42,277 bases of DNA from an uncultured Clostridium sp. GTDB taxonomy: Bacteria; Bacillota; Clostridia; TANB77; CAG-508. The DNA lies in assembly GCA_958438515.1 (NCBI GenBank), contig CAUBRZ010000013.1:1-42277 (forward strand). The letters run 5' to 3'. Position numbers and translations under genes: made by a program. This document shows, piece by piece, positions 26,508 through 34,597 of the stretch (positions within the stretch are counted from its first letter, which is position 1; each line of letters opens with the position of its first letter). The notes beneath the pieces were generated by a model that worked only from the letters and a program-made list of their open reading frames with translations, was not told the DNA's origin and made no database searches.

Positions 26508-27072
26508 ATTCTTCATCCTCCTCATTTTCTCTTTCTTCAACAATTTCAACATATTCATTTATGATATCAAATGCTTCGTCATAACTGTAAGTTGTTGTTG
26601 CTCTTTCAATCATTTCTCTTGATTCATTAAATAGCTTATTGTCTTTTAATGTTTTTGAAACTTCACAAATGATATCGTACATTACACCTCGTTCATTATC
26701 AATATTACATTTTGGCTTTTCTTTTATTTCATTATTTATCTTATTTTTTTCTTCTGTCTTTCTCATCTTTTCTGAAATATTTAAAAATTCCAATGCGATT
26801 TGTTTAAATTTTCCATATTGAAAATCATTTCTCATCTCATACATCATTAAATGTATAATTTCACTTATCTGATTTGAGCTTAATGCTTTTCTTTCGACTC
26901 TTTCAATTTCTTCTTTTTCTTTTTGTGTTCCCATAGACAAGTTTAGTGGTGAATCACTTACATATCCTAATCCCATTAAACTATGAGCTAAAGCTTCTCT
27001 ATATTCGGTATCTAAATTAGCATCATATGTTGCTTCTCTTATATCACTTAATTTAATTTTCATCATAATCAC
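26500..27072 (-). CDS. Hypothetical element protein with DEEFE tail
   Basis: A 190-residue soluble protein. Its N-terminal part is helical (MKIKLSDIREATYDANLD). Its C-terminal part (NERGVMYDIICEVSKTLKDN and SYDEAFDIINEYVEI) matches the neighbouring 76-residue protein. It ends ENEEDEEFE. AGGTGATT precedes the ATG pair at 27072/27069. Unknown function; presence before oriT and after the ArdA-like gene suggests an early or leading-region gene. Confidence 0.6.
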   Translation of the reverse strand: MIMMKIKLSDIREATYDANLDTEYREALAHSLMGLGYVSDSPLNLSMGTQKEKEEIERVERKALSSNQISEIIHLMMYEMRNDFQYGKFKQIALEFLNISEKMRKTEEKNKINNEIKEKPKCNIDNERGVMYDIICEVSKTLKDNKLFNESREMIERATTTYSYDEAFDIINEYVEIVEERENEEDEEFE

Positions 27073-27083
27073 CTGTTCTTTCT

Positions 27084-27722
27084 TTATTCGAATTCTTCCT
27101 CGTTATCTTGTTCAATATAATCTATTAAATCTCTTTCTTGTTTTAAATAACCGTATGAAGTATGCTTCATGTTTTTATCTTCAGCATATTCCTTGCCTAA
27201 TCTTCTCATATCAGTATATTCTATTAAATCTTCTACATCAATTTTTCCATCATATACTAATCTCCTTCCAAGTTCTTTGTCATCATATGCTTCAGTTAAA
27301 TCAAAAGACTCAATATTTTTTGCATATTTTAAAACATCTTTAATATTTCTAATGTTATCTTCTTCTGCTTCCATTATTGCAAGTATTTTATATTTATCAT
27401 ATTCCTTAAAATTTTTAACAATATTGTAAAACTTTTTTATATCTTTAAATGGAGTAGTATATCCTGATCTATTTGCTTTACAAATCATATCATTAACATA
27501 GCTAGAAATATCAACAGCAAAATCTTCATCTTCTTTATCCATAAATATACATTCTTTTATATGTGTATCTTGTGTTGTATACTTGTTGTAATTTAATCCA
27601 AGATATTCAAAATCTTTTTCTAACTCTTCTCTACTTCTGGGAATTATAATTTTTATTTCCTTATATATTTCTGATTCTTCATATTCTTTTTTATTTACCA
27701 TATCAATTTTAGCAATTAACAA
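27084..27722 (-). CDS. ArdA-like antirestriction protein with EEEFE tail
   Basis: A 212-residue acidic protein. The C-terminal half (SFDLTEAYDDKELGRRLVYD and the following DMRRLGKEYAED, SYGYL) resembles the last domain of ArdA DNA-mimic antirestriction proteins of conjugative elements, which block type I restriction enzymes. The N-terminal half is less clear (IIIPRSREELEKDFEYLGLN), so the assignment is moderate. The start is TTG at 27722, ten bases after GGAG. It ends EQDNEEEFE. Placed in the putative leading region close to oriT, where early antirestriction genes are expected. Confidence 0.55.
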   Translation of the reverse strand: MLIAKIDMVNKKEYEESEIYKEIKIIIPRSREELEKDFEYLGLNYNKYTTQDTHIKECIFMDKEDEDFAVDISSYVNDMICKANRSGYTTPFKDIKKFYNIVKNFKEYDKYKILAIMEAEEDNIRNIKDVLKYAKNIESFDLTEAYDDKELGRRLVYDGKIDVEDLIEYTDMRRLGKEYAEDKNMKHTSYGYLKQERDLIDYIEQDNEEEFE

Positions 27723-27745
27723 TTTTCTTCATCTCCTAACTTGTG

Positions 27746-27971
27746 TTACTCAAATTCTTCTTCATTTATTTGTCTTTTTGGATGATTAACTTTTTCTTCA
27801 CTTTTTTGTTCATCTATCATTTCTTGTAATAAACCTATTTTTTTTTTTGCTTTTTTCCCATTCCTTTGAAAATCCTTTTTTCGCCTCTGTTAATGATAAA
27901 TCTTTTGAATAGCATATCCAATTGTGTACTTCCATTTCATACATTTCTTCTAATAATTCTACCTTATTCAA
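27746..27971 (-). CDS. Small acidic-tailed protein with a poly(A) frameshift
   Basis: A short gene with a TTG start (27971) overlapping the stop of the DUF3560 gene. The 5' part encodes MNKVELLEEMYEMEV... up to EWEKSKKK. A run of eleven A (27838-27848) then puts the frame off by one. With ten A, or a +1 slip, the frame continues KIGLLQEMIDEQKSEEKV and ends QINEEEFE with TAA at 27746, about 74 residues. This break is not at a CGG. It may be homopolymer sequence error, transcript slippage or a real mutation. Confidence 0.55.
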
Positions 27972-28680
27972 ATTCTTCGTCCTCCTCTTTTTCTTTTGAT
28001 TTTTCAGCAATTTCTTTTACTATAATATTAGTTGCCCTTATACAGTTCAGATTAAACACTCTCTGCCATGCTTTTTCATATCTAGACCATCTAAATCCAT
28101 AAGACTTTAATATTTTTCTCGTGTCTTCATCTGGAATATTGTCAAATAAAAATTGAATTCTATTTATTTCTTCATTATGAATAACTTTTCCATTTTCAAA
28201 ATTAATTTCTTGAAATTCTATATTCTCTAATTTTTCAAGTCTTTCAATTCTTTTTTTAGTTTCTCTTATTGTTGCTCCTATATTAGTAAGTTCCCATGTA
28301 CTATGTTCTCTTGCTTTTATACTAGCTTTTTCATTTTCTAATCTTTCCAATTTTTCTTTTAGTTTAATTATTGCTTGTGGATCATCACTATATATTACTT
28401 TACTATTTTCAGCATTTTCTGCCCTTTCCTTATAAAAGTTACTTTTATTATCTTCTTCTATTGATTTCCTAATATCATCTTGTGCCTTTTTGATTAATTT
28501 CCTATGTCTTTTTTCAGAATGATGTCCTACCAATATTGGTTGTCCAGGTACAATTTGTAGTATTCTATTGGCGTTTGAATTACTATATTGGCTAGATCTT
28601 TCTTGTGCTTTTAGAGATAATTCCTTATACCTTTCTATTCTTCTTTTTCTTCTTTCTTCGTAATCACTTCTTCCTCCCAT
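27964..28680 (-). CDS. DUF3560 domain protein with DEEFE tail
   Basis: A 238-residue protein. The N-terminal DUF3560 signature is clear: YEERRKRRIERYKELS, then QPILVGHHSEKRHRK near residue 53. A long coiled coil follows (residues 85-155), then a C-terminal domain with YGFRWSRYEKAWQRVF resembling a DNA-binding-like module of mobile-element proteins. DUF3560 proteins are common on plasmids and ICEs; function unknown. It ends KEKEEDEEFE. Overlaps the small membrane gene upstream in another frame by 46 bases. Confidence 0.78.
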   Translation of the reverse strand: MGGRSDYEERRKRRIERYKELSLKAQERSSQYSNSNANRILQIVPGQPILVGHHSEKRHRKLIKKAQDDIRKSIEEDNKSNFYKERAENAENSKVIYSDDPQAIIKLKEKLERLENEKASIKAREHSTWELTNIGATIRETKKRIERLEKLENIEFQEINFENGKVIHNEEINRIQFLFDNIPDEDTRKILKSYGFRWSRYEKAWQRVFNLNCIRATNIIVKEIAEKSKEKEEDEEFE

Positions 28681-28778
28681 CTTCTATCACTTTCCTTTCC
28701 TACGATTAAACAACAATGTAGTAACAATGTTAAAAAAGAACTTATCATTGCTACACCTATTAATATTAAAATATACAC
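28635..28778 (-). CDS. Small membrane protein, 47 aa
   Basis: A GTG start at 28778 seven bases after GGAGG. One membrane helix (ILILIGVAMISSFLTLLLH) and a very acidic/basic cytoplasmic tail ending KKEEKEE. The open frame extends further upstream but overlaps promoter 3. The 3' part overlaps the DUF3560 gene. Driven by promoter 3. Confidence 0.5.
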   Translation of the reverse strand: MYILILIGVAMISSFLTLLLHCCLIVGKESDRRWEEEVITKKEEKEE

Positions 28779-28830
28779 TTTAATTCCTCCATTTTTTATA
28801 AAAAAAGAGCTTATATAAAGTTTGTGTTGT

Positions 28831-28859
28831 ATCTTAACTCTTACACTCACTTTATACAA
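28831..28859 (-). promoter_or_regulatory. Shared-type promoter 3 of the element
   Basis: On the minus strand, TTGTAT, 17 bases ending in AAGAGT, TAAGAT. Same spacer-end/-10 design (GAGTTAAGAT) as promoter 4. It lies just after the AP2 gene and starts the leading operon. Confidence 0.65.
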
Positions 28860-28862
28860 GTC

Positions 28863-29627
28863 TTATTCAAATTCTTCTTCACTTTCTTCAATTATTTTAT
28901 TATAACTATATTTTTCTAAAATAGGTTTATAATATTTTTCTTCTGCTTTTTCCCTTGCTTTTTTTGCATCTTCAATATTACTAAAATATCCTAAAAAATA
29001 AGTTTTTCCTTTAAATCCAATTGTAGCTTTATATTTCATTTTATCTTTTTTAAAAGATACTCCTCTTACACCACTTGTATTAGCTCGACTAATTTTATTA
29101 TTTAAAAAATCAAGTCTTGTCCCTTCTTTTAATATATTTTCTTTTTTGTATTCATTACCTATTCGAGTATAACTTTTAGTCTGATTATTTATCACCTCTT
29201 TACAATCTTTTACTTTACCTTCTCTCAATCTATTTCCATTGACAACTACTTCTTGTCCACAATCACATCTACATCTCCAATAATAAATGTTTTTATTTTC
29301 TCCATTTTTCGTCTTTTTACATTCAATTTTTTCTAATCCCATAACAAAAAGTTTATTTATTTTTTTTCCTGTTAAATCAATTACTTTATTTCTTGCATTT
29401 TTTTTGAACATTTCCTTATGCAAACATCCACAACTTTTCTTATCTCCTGTTACCAGTACATTTCTACTAACAGTTACTTCATTACCACAATCACATTTAC
29501 ATAGCCAAAATCCTTTATCTCTATTTTTTCCATTTTTATCTCTCTTATGTTCTATATGGTCAAATCTTATAACAATTAATTTTCCGAATTTTTTTCCAAT
29601 TAAATCTGTTGTATTCAACTTAATCAC
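28863..29627 (-). CDS. Double zinc-ribbon / AP2 domain protein with EEEFE tail
   Basis: A 254-residue protein with two zinc-ribbon-like repeats. The first has CKCDCGNEVTVSRN and SCGC; the second has CRCDCGQEVVVNGN and a KDC remnant. They are followed by an AP2/ERF-type DNA-binding domain (SGVRGVSFKKDKMKYKATIG then YFSNIEDAKKAREKAEE). This combination is typical of mobile-element DNA-binding proteins related to AP2-HNH homing proteins, but no HNH nuclease is seen. It ends EESEEEFE and no coupled gene follows. GTG at 29627 or TTG at 29618 (eight bases from AGGAAG) as start. Expressed from promoter 4. Confidence 0.75.
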   Translation of the reverse strand: MIKLNTTDLIGKKFGKLIVIRFDHIEHKRDKNGKNRDKGFWLCKCDCGNEVTVSRNVLVTGDKKSCGCLHKEMFKKNARNKVIDLTGKKINKLFVMGLEKIECKKTKNGENKNIYYWRCRCDCGQEVVVNGNRLREGKVKDCKEVINNQTKSYTRIGNEYKKENILKEGTRLDFLNNKISRANTSGVRGVSFKKDKMKYKATIGFKGKTYFLGYFSNIEDAKKAREKAEEKYYKPILEKYSYNKIIEESEEEFE

Positions 29628-29658
29628 TTCCTAAATAATATCTCTAAAAATTTGTCTT

Positions 29659-29687
29659 ATCTTAACTCTTCTTTACATACTATTCAA
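29659..29687 (-). promoter_or_regulatory. Shared-type promoter 4 of the element
   Basis: On the minus strand, TTGAAT, 17 bases ending in AAGAGT, TAAGAT, just after the metK stop and ahead of the AP2 gene. Confidence 0.65.
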
Positions 29688-29693
29688 GTCTTT

Positions 29694-30812
29694 TTACATT
29701 TGTACAAATTCTTCCCATGTAAAGCCTTCTCTACCGAAATGACCATAATTTGTAGTTTTAGAAAATATTGGCTCTTTTAATTTCAAATATTCAATTATAC
29801 CTTGTGGAGTTAAATCAAATTTTGATTTTATCAATTTTATTATTAACCACTCTGGTACTCTATTTGTATTAAAGCAATCTATATAAATTGATATCGGCTC
29901 TCTTACTCCTATTGCATAAGAAAGTTGTATTTCGCATTTTCTTGCGAGACCATTAGCAACAACATTTTTAGCAATATGTCTTAACATATATGATGCTGAT
30001 CTGTCCACTTTTGTTCCATCTTTACCAGAAAAAGCACCACCTCCATGATGTGCCATTCCTCCATAAGTATCTACCATTATTTTTCTTCCTGTTAATCCTG
30101 TATCTGCAATGGCTCCTCCTAAAACAAATTTTCCTGTCGGATTAATATAAAATTTTGTTTCCACATCAATCATATCTTCTTTTACTATTGGCATTATTAC
30201 TTTTTTTAATATATCCTTTTGTAAAATTTCAATGTCCACATTTTCTGAATGTTGTGTTGATATTAATATCGTATCAATTCTAAATGGCTCATCATTAACA
30301 TATTCAACAGTCACCTGTACTTTTCCATCTGATTTTAAACATGGAATTTTTCCGTTTTTTCTAACTTCTGACAACTGTTTTGCAAGTCTATTTGCAATGC
30401 TTATTGGATATGGCATATAATCTTCTGATTCATCTGTAGCATAGCCAAACATAATTCCTTGATCACCTGCTCCTCCATAATCAACTCCCATTGCTATATC
30501 ATTACTTTGTTTTGTAATATTTATTTCTACATCGCAAGTTTTATAATCCATATTTATTTTTGAATCTGTATAACCTACTTCTTTTAATTTTTCTCTTACT
30601 ATTTTTTCTATATCAATTGTTGCATTTGATGTTATTTGTCCTGCAACAACTACTTTATCTTTTGATATAAGAGTTTCAACTGCTACTCTTGATTCTTTGT
30701 CTTGTTTTAAGCATTCATCCAATATTGCATCTGATATTAAATCAGCTACTTTATCAGGATGTCCTTCTGTAACACTTTCACTTGTTAAATAATAATGTTT
30801 GTATTTTTTCAT
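29694..30812 (-). CDS. metK: S-adenosylmethionine synthase, complete copy on the element
   Basis: Makes SAM from ATP and methionine. It is 372 residues from the ATG at 30812, somewhat short but complete, with the family motifs EGHPDKVADLISDAILD, GDQGIMFGYA and GGGAFSGKD. It is separated from the chromosomal genes by a terminator and junction, and its neighbours are element genes with a shared promoter type, so it is probably element cargo. A SAM supply could serve the element's methyltransferase. Whether the host also has a chromosomal metK cannot be seen here. AAAGGAGA lies 12 bases upstream of the ATG. No obvious riboswitch is seen in the leader. Confidence 0.93.
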   Translation of the reverse strand: MKKYKHYYLTSESVTEGHPDKVADLISDAILDECLKQDKESRVAVETLISKDKVVVAGQITSNATIDIEKIVREKLKEVGYTDSKINMDYKTCDVEINITKQSNDIAMGVDYGGAGDQGIMFGYATDESEDYMPYPISIANRLAKQLSEVRKNGKIPCLKSDGKVQVTVEYVNDEPFRIDTILISTQHSENVDIEILQKDILKKVIMPIVKEDMIDVETKFYINPTGKFVLGGAIADTGLTGRKIMVDTYGGMAHHGGGAFSGKDGTKVDRSASYMLRHIAKNVVANGLARKCEIQLSYAIGVREPISIYIDCFNTNRVPEWLIIKLIKSKFDLTPQGIIEYLKLKEPIFSKTTNYGHFGREGFTWEEFVQM

Positions 30813-30887
30813 ATTTTTACAAATCTCTCCTTTCTTATTTTTCATATAGATTATTATTTTTATCTAAACATTTACTCCCTACTTTCT

Positions 30888-30911
30888 CGCCCCAAAATCG
30901 ATTTTGTGGCG
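30888..30911. repeat. Interrupted palindrome upstream of metK
   Basis: CGCC, CC, AAAATCGATTTT, GT, GGCG: a 12-base perfect palindrome flanked by a matching CGCC/GGCG pair. No U-tract. It could be an operator or recombination site near the element's right side. Confidence 0.5.
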
Positions 30912-31007
30912 TTTAAATTTAAAAAATAATAAATTACTCGAATCCCTATTTATATTAATTTTTTCAGTTTTAATTTTAATAACTTTGTTATAAATAATTT
31001 CATATAT

Positions 31008-31044
31008 AAAAAATAAGCCTTAGACTATAAATCTAAAACTTATT
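31008..31044 (-). terminator. Terminator after the 41-codon gene tail
   Basis: Thirteen-base arms (31012-31024 and 31032-31044) form a stem with G-U wobbles and a 7-base loop; on the minus strand it is followed by six T. Confidence 0.75.
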
Positions 31045-31070
31045 TCTAAAATTCTAAATTTTAAAATTTT

Positions 31071-31196
31071 CTAAAATTCCATATCATCTATCCCAAAATC
31101 TATATCATACTTTATTTCAGTTGTCCCATGCACTCTTCCAGTCACAAGCTTTCCACTTTTCCTTTTAAATATATGTGTCTGTTTAGAGCCTGTCAT
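31071..31196 (-). pseudogene. Truncated gene tail, 41 codons, at the junction
   Basis: The minus-strand frame from ATG 31196 encodes MTGSKQTHIFKRKSGKLV, then a segment GRVHGTTEIKYDID, and ends DDMEF with a stop. It is followed by a good terminator, so a real transcript once ended here. The frame stays open further upstream, but there it is antisense to spoIVA. The 5' part of this gene therefore seems lost at the junction near 31190. Family not recognised. Confidence 0.45.
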
Positions 31197-31476
31197 ACAT
31201 CTTATTAAAACTAACGTTGAAACAGAGGTTTCTCCTATTGTTGGTTCTGAAAAACAATCAGAAGAATTGGTTAATTATTTACTTTCTGAATTTGAAAGTG
31301 ACCCTAAAAAAATCTGGGAATCTAATATTTTTGGAAAAAGCCTACATGAATTAGTTAATGAAGGTTTACAAACAAAACTATCTAAAATGCCTGAAGATGC
31401 TCAGCTAAAATTACAAGAAACATTAGAAAGAATTGTAAATGAAGGTAGTGGAGGATTAATTTGCATTATTTTATAA
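31188..31476 (+). pseudogene. spoIVA: 3' fragment of spoIVA
   Basis: The plus-strand frame encodes the last ~90 residues of SpoIVA, the ATPase that anchors the spore coat: HLIKTNVETEVSPIVGSEKQ, then ESDPKKIWESNIFGKSLHEL and the end GSGGLICIIL, matching the clostridial C-terminus. The other ~400 residues, including the Walker motifs, are absent. An ATG (31267) lies inside and gives a 69-residue frame, but nothing suggests independent function. It has kept an intact terminator. A full spoIVA must exist elsewhere if the organism sporulates. Confidence 0.85.
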
Positions 31477-31501
31477 ACTTAGAGATTTTTTAATATATAA
31501 T

Positions 31502-31544
31502 AAAACGACACATATGCTTTGAATAAAGTATTGTGTCGCTTTTT
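31502..31544 (+). terminator. Terminator of the spoIVA fragment
   Basis: CGACAC / GTGTCG stem around a 21-base loop, followed by five T. Confidence 0.7.
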
Positions 31545-31592
31545 ATACTCATTATATTTACAAATTGTGTATTTTATTACAAATTTAAGTAT

Positions 31593-32729
31593 TTAATAAT
31601 CTTGTTCATTAAGTAAAGGATATTTAAATATCTTTCCATTTGGTGTAAACTGTCCACTTGGTATATGATCTTTTGAAAATGTATTATTACCTTTTAGAAA
31701 ATACTTATATTTTAATGATTTACTAATAATACCATTCCCAGAAATAATTGGATCATCCCATGTTGTGTCAACTGCATACCAAACATTGTTTAACATGACA
31801 TAATTCCATGCATGGTTTTCAGTTTGTCCTTGTGAATTAGTCCCTTTTCCAATTACTAATACACATGGTATTTGCATATTATCCATTATATATTTAAAAG
31901 ATCTAGCATATCCCTCACATACAGCTATATTATTTACAAGTGCCCCATATACATTATATATATTTTCTTTACTTACACTAGAGTCATATTCTACATTATT
32001 AACTAAGTAGTCATGTACCATTTTAATATTATCATATGTACTTGCAGTCTTATTTGAAATAATATTATTTTTAACTTGTTCTATTTTATTTATATCATTT
32101 TGTACTTGTTCTTTTGATAAGTATTCATCAATTAAATAATTATTCTCTTTTCCATTACTAATATAAACATTATATGTCTTACTATTTTTAAATGTTGTTG
32201 TTTCAATATTTAAATACATTTTATTAGGGCTTAAATAAAATACCTCTGGATTATCATAAGTATAAGCTTCTATTGCTGATTGGTAGTAATCTCCTAATTT
32301 TTTTTGACCATCTTCTTGTTCTAATAAGTCTGAAAATTTATTTCCTAAATTTATTTGATGTGTTCCTGTTTTCATTTCTTCTTTGTTACTTTCAAAGGCT
32401 TTATAAATAAACTTAGATGATTCTTCTAATTGATTATAAAAGTATTTGTCTATATTTATACTGCTATAATCTATAGTATTTTCTTTTTGGCTATTATCTG
32501 TAATTTTATTTAATGGATTTTCTATTATTTCAGGTGCTTCTATATTATTATCTATGGTATTTAGCGTATCAGAAATAACTGTTTTAAAGTTTTCTGGTTC
32601 TCCAGATGTTTGCAAATCGCTTAATGATTGACCTACTTCTTTAACTATAATTACTCCAAAAATAAATATTACACATATAATTAAAAATATAATAACACCC
32701 ATAATTATGGCTGAAAATTTACTTTTCAT
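31593..32729 (-). CDS. Membrane-anchored transglutaminase-like protein
   Basis: A 378-residue protein with an N-terminal membrane helix (IIMGVIIFLIICVIFIFGV) and an extracytoplasmic region ending in a transglutaminase-like core at residues ~215-350. The triad is visible: Cys in AVCEGYARSF, His in ENHAWNYV and Asp in YAVDTTWDDP. Such proteins act as surface proteases or cross-linkers; the substrate is unknown. A single gene, divergent from the germination operon, which is 140 bases away. Confidence 0.85.
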   Translation of the reverse strand: MKSKFSAIIMGVIIFLIICVIFIFGVIIVKEVGQSLSDLQTSGEPENFKTVISDTLNTIDNNIEAPEIIENPLNKITDNSQKENTIDYSSINIDKYFYNQLEESSKFIYKAFESNKEEMKTGTHQINLGNKFSDLLEQEDGQKKLGDYYQSAIEAYTYDNPEVFYLSPNKMYLNIETTTFKNSKTYNVYISNGKENNYLIDEYLSKEQVQNDINKIEQVKNNIISNKTASTYDNIKMVHDYLVNNVEYDSSVSKENIYNVYGALVNNIAVCEGYARSFKYIMDNMQIPCVLVIGKGTNSQGQTENHAWNYVMLNNVWYAVDTTWDDPIISGNGIISKSLKYKYFLKGNNTFSKDHIPSGQFTPNGKIFKYPLLNEQDY

Positions 32730-32792
32730 AGTTAATCTCCTTGTATAATATATTTACAAATTTATTATAACATTTTTTTATTTTTAAAACTA

Positions 32793-32822
32793 GTATATTT
32801 TAAGCTTTTTTTAGTTATACTA
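32793..32822 (+). promoter_or_regulatory. Candidate forespore sigma-G promoter of the ger operon
   Basis: GTATA, 18 bases, TATACTA, close to the sigma-G consensus (G-N-A-T-R / CATWMTA) and suitably placed 48 bases upstream of the gerAA start. Germinant receptor operons are sigma-G controlled. Confidence 0.6.
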
Positions 32823-32869
32823 TCTAAAAACAAAAATCCTGTAATAAATAAACAAATTAGGAGAAAATT

Positions 32870-34583
32870 ATGAGTTTTAAAAATATGTTTAATCAATTAT
32901 TTTCTTATACACCAACAAAAGATTATGAATTTCGTCTACCTAATAGTGTACAAGTTAAAAGTAATCAAGAAACTAATGAAAATGTTTTTTCTAATACAGA
33001 AAAAGTTGATATATTTCCAAGTTTAAGTGTTAATAGAGAATATATAACATCAAAATATAGCCTTCTAATTAATAGTGATATTGTTTTGCGTGAATTCACA
33101 TTAAATGCTCGTGGCAAACAATATAATGCTTTTATTATATATATTGATGGAATGGCAGATTCACAAATAATAGATGATTTTATTTTAAAACCTTTAATGT
33201 TAAGAAATAAAAATAATTTATATGATGGATCACAAAATAAAGTTATATCAGAAGCTGTTGCAAATAACATTACTGTTAGAAAAGTAAAAAAATTTGATTT
33301 ATCAAATTATCTAATGGGTTGTCTTATGCCACAAAATGATATTCAAGAAGTTTCTGATTTTGATGCTGTATCTAAAGGAGTTAATTCTGGAAACTGTGTT
33401 TTATTTGTTGATACATTATCTCTTGCATTTGATATAGATGTAAAAGGTTTTAAACAAAGAAGTATTGATAGTCCTAAAAATGAAATTATAATTAAAGGAT
33501 CTCATGAATCTTTTGTAGAAAATATAAGAACAAATACTTCAATATTAAGAAGAATTGTTAACAATGAAAATTTAATTATTGAAAATATAGAAGTAGGTAA
33601 AATCACTAAAACAAAATGTGCTGTTTGTTATATACAAAATATAACAAATTCCGATTTAATAAATGAGGTGAAATATCGACTAAACAATTTATGTATAGAT
33701 TCTTTACTTTCTGCTGGTGAATTAGAACAACTAATATCAGATTCAAATGCATTAGGAATTCCAGAAATTTTAGCAACTGAAAGACCTGATAAAGCTTGTA
33801 AGTATTTATTAGGTGGTAGGGTTGTGGTTATTGTTAATGGTACTCCTTATGGTCTTATTATGCCTGCAATTTTAATTGATTTTCTAGTTTCGCCTGAAGA
33901 CACTAATATTAAAGCAAATTTTGGTAATTTTCTTAGAATACTTAGAGTTTTCGCATGTGCAATTACTTTATTACTCCCTGGTCTTTATGTCGCTATTACT
34001 AGTTTTCATCAGGAAATTTTGCCAACAAGTTTACTCTTCTCTATCTTAGCATCTAGATCAAATGTACCATTTCCAATTATCGTAGAAATTTTAATTATGG
34101 AATTTTCATTTGAATTAATTAGAGAGGCTGGTTTAAGAGTTCCTTCTCCAATTGGTCCTACTATTCGGAATTGTTGGTGCATTAGTATTAGGTCAAGCTG
34201 CTGTTAGTGCAGGAATAGTAAGTCCTATTTTGATTATTATTGTTGCCATTACAGGTATAGCATCTTTTGCGATTCCAGATTTTTCTTTTGGATTTCATTT
34301 AAGATATTTTAGATTTTTATTTGTTTTACTTGGCTTTGCAGCTGGTTTTTTAGGAATTTCACTTGGTCTATTTGTATATATTTCTATACTTTGTAGTTTA
34401 AAATCTTTTGGAGTTACTTATACTTCTCCTTTTGCACCAGCTAGTGATTCAAAGGGAAATGGTTATTTATTGCCAAAAATTTGGAAAAGAGAATATAGAC
34501 CTAATTATTTGGCAACACAAAAAGCTAAAAGTCAGGATAAAATCTCCATGAAGTGGAAGTTTAATCAAAACCCAAATAAATAG
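32870..34583 (+). CDS. gerAA: Germinant receptor A subunit, +1 shift at CGG
   Basis: The A subunit of a GerA-type nutrient germinant receptor in the spore inner membrane. It is about 570 residues when read through. A soluble N-terminal domain is followed by ERPDKACKYLLGGRVVV, membrane helices (VFACAITLLLPGLYVAI) and the end domain LLPKIWKREYRPNYL. The zero frame derails at 34166 (ATT CGG AAT) and ends 13 codons later. Skipping C restores SPIGPTI-GIVGALVLGQAAV, where Gly is conserved in the family. The gene is chromosomal in type, not part of the conjugative element. AGGAG precedes the ATG. Confidence 0.9.
34166..34168 (+). other. CGG +1 shift site F (GerAA)
   Basis: ATT CGG AAT. Skipping C reads GGA ATT GTT GGT, the conserved Thr-Ile-Gly-Ile-Val-Gly stretch. 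Confidence 0.92.
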
Positions 34584-34597
34584 AAAGGAGTACTATT

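Noticed and set aside
27838..27848. Counting the A11 break as a tenth CGG-type site
   Set aside because: There is no CGG; homopolymer length change explains it.
30813..30887. SAM riboswitch upstream of metK
   Set aside because: The leader is short and AT-rich; no conserved helix pattern of a SAM riboswitch could be recognised.
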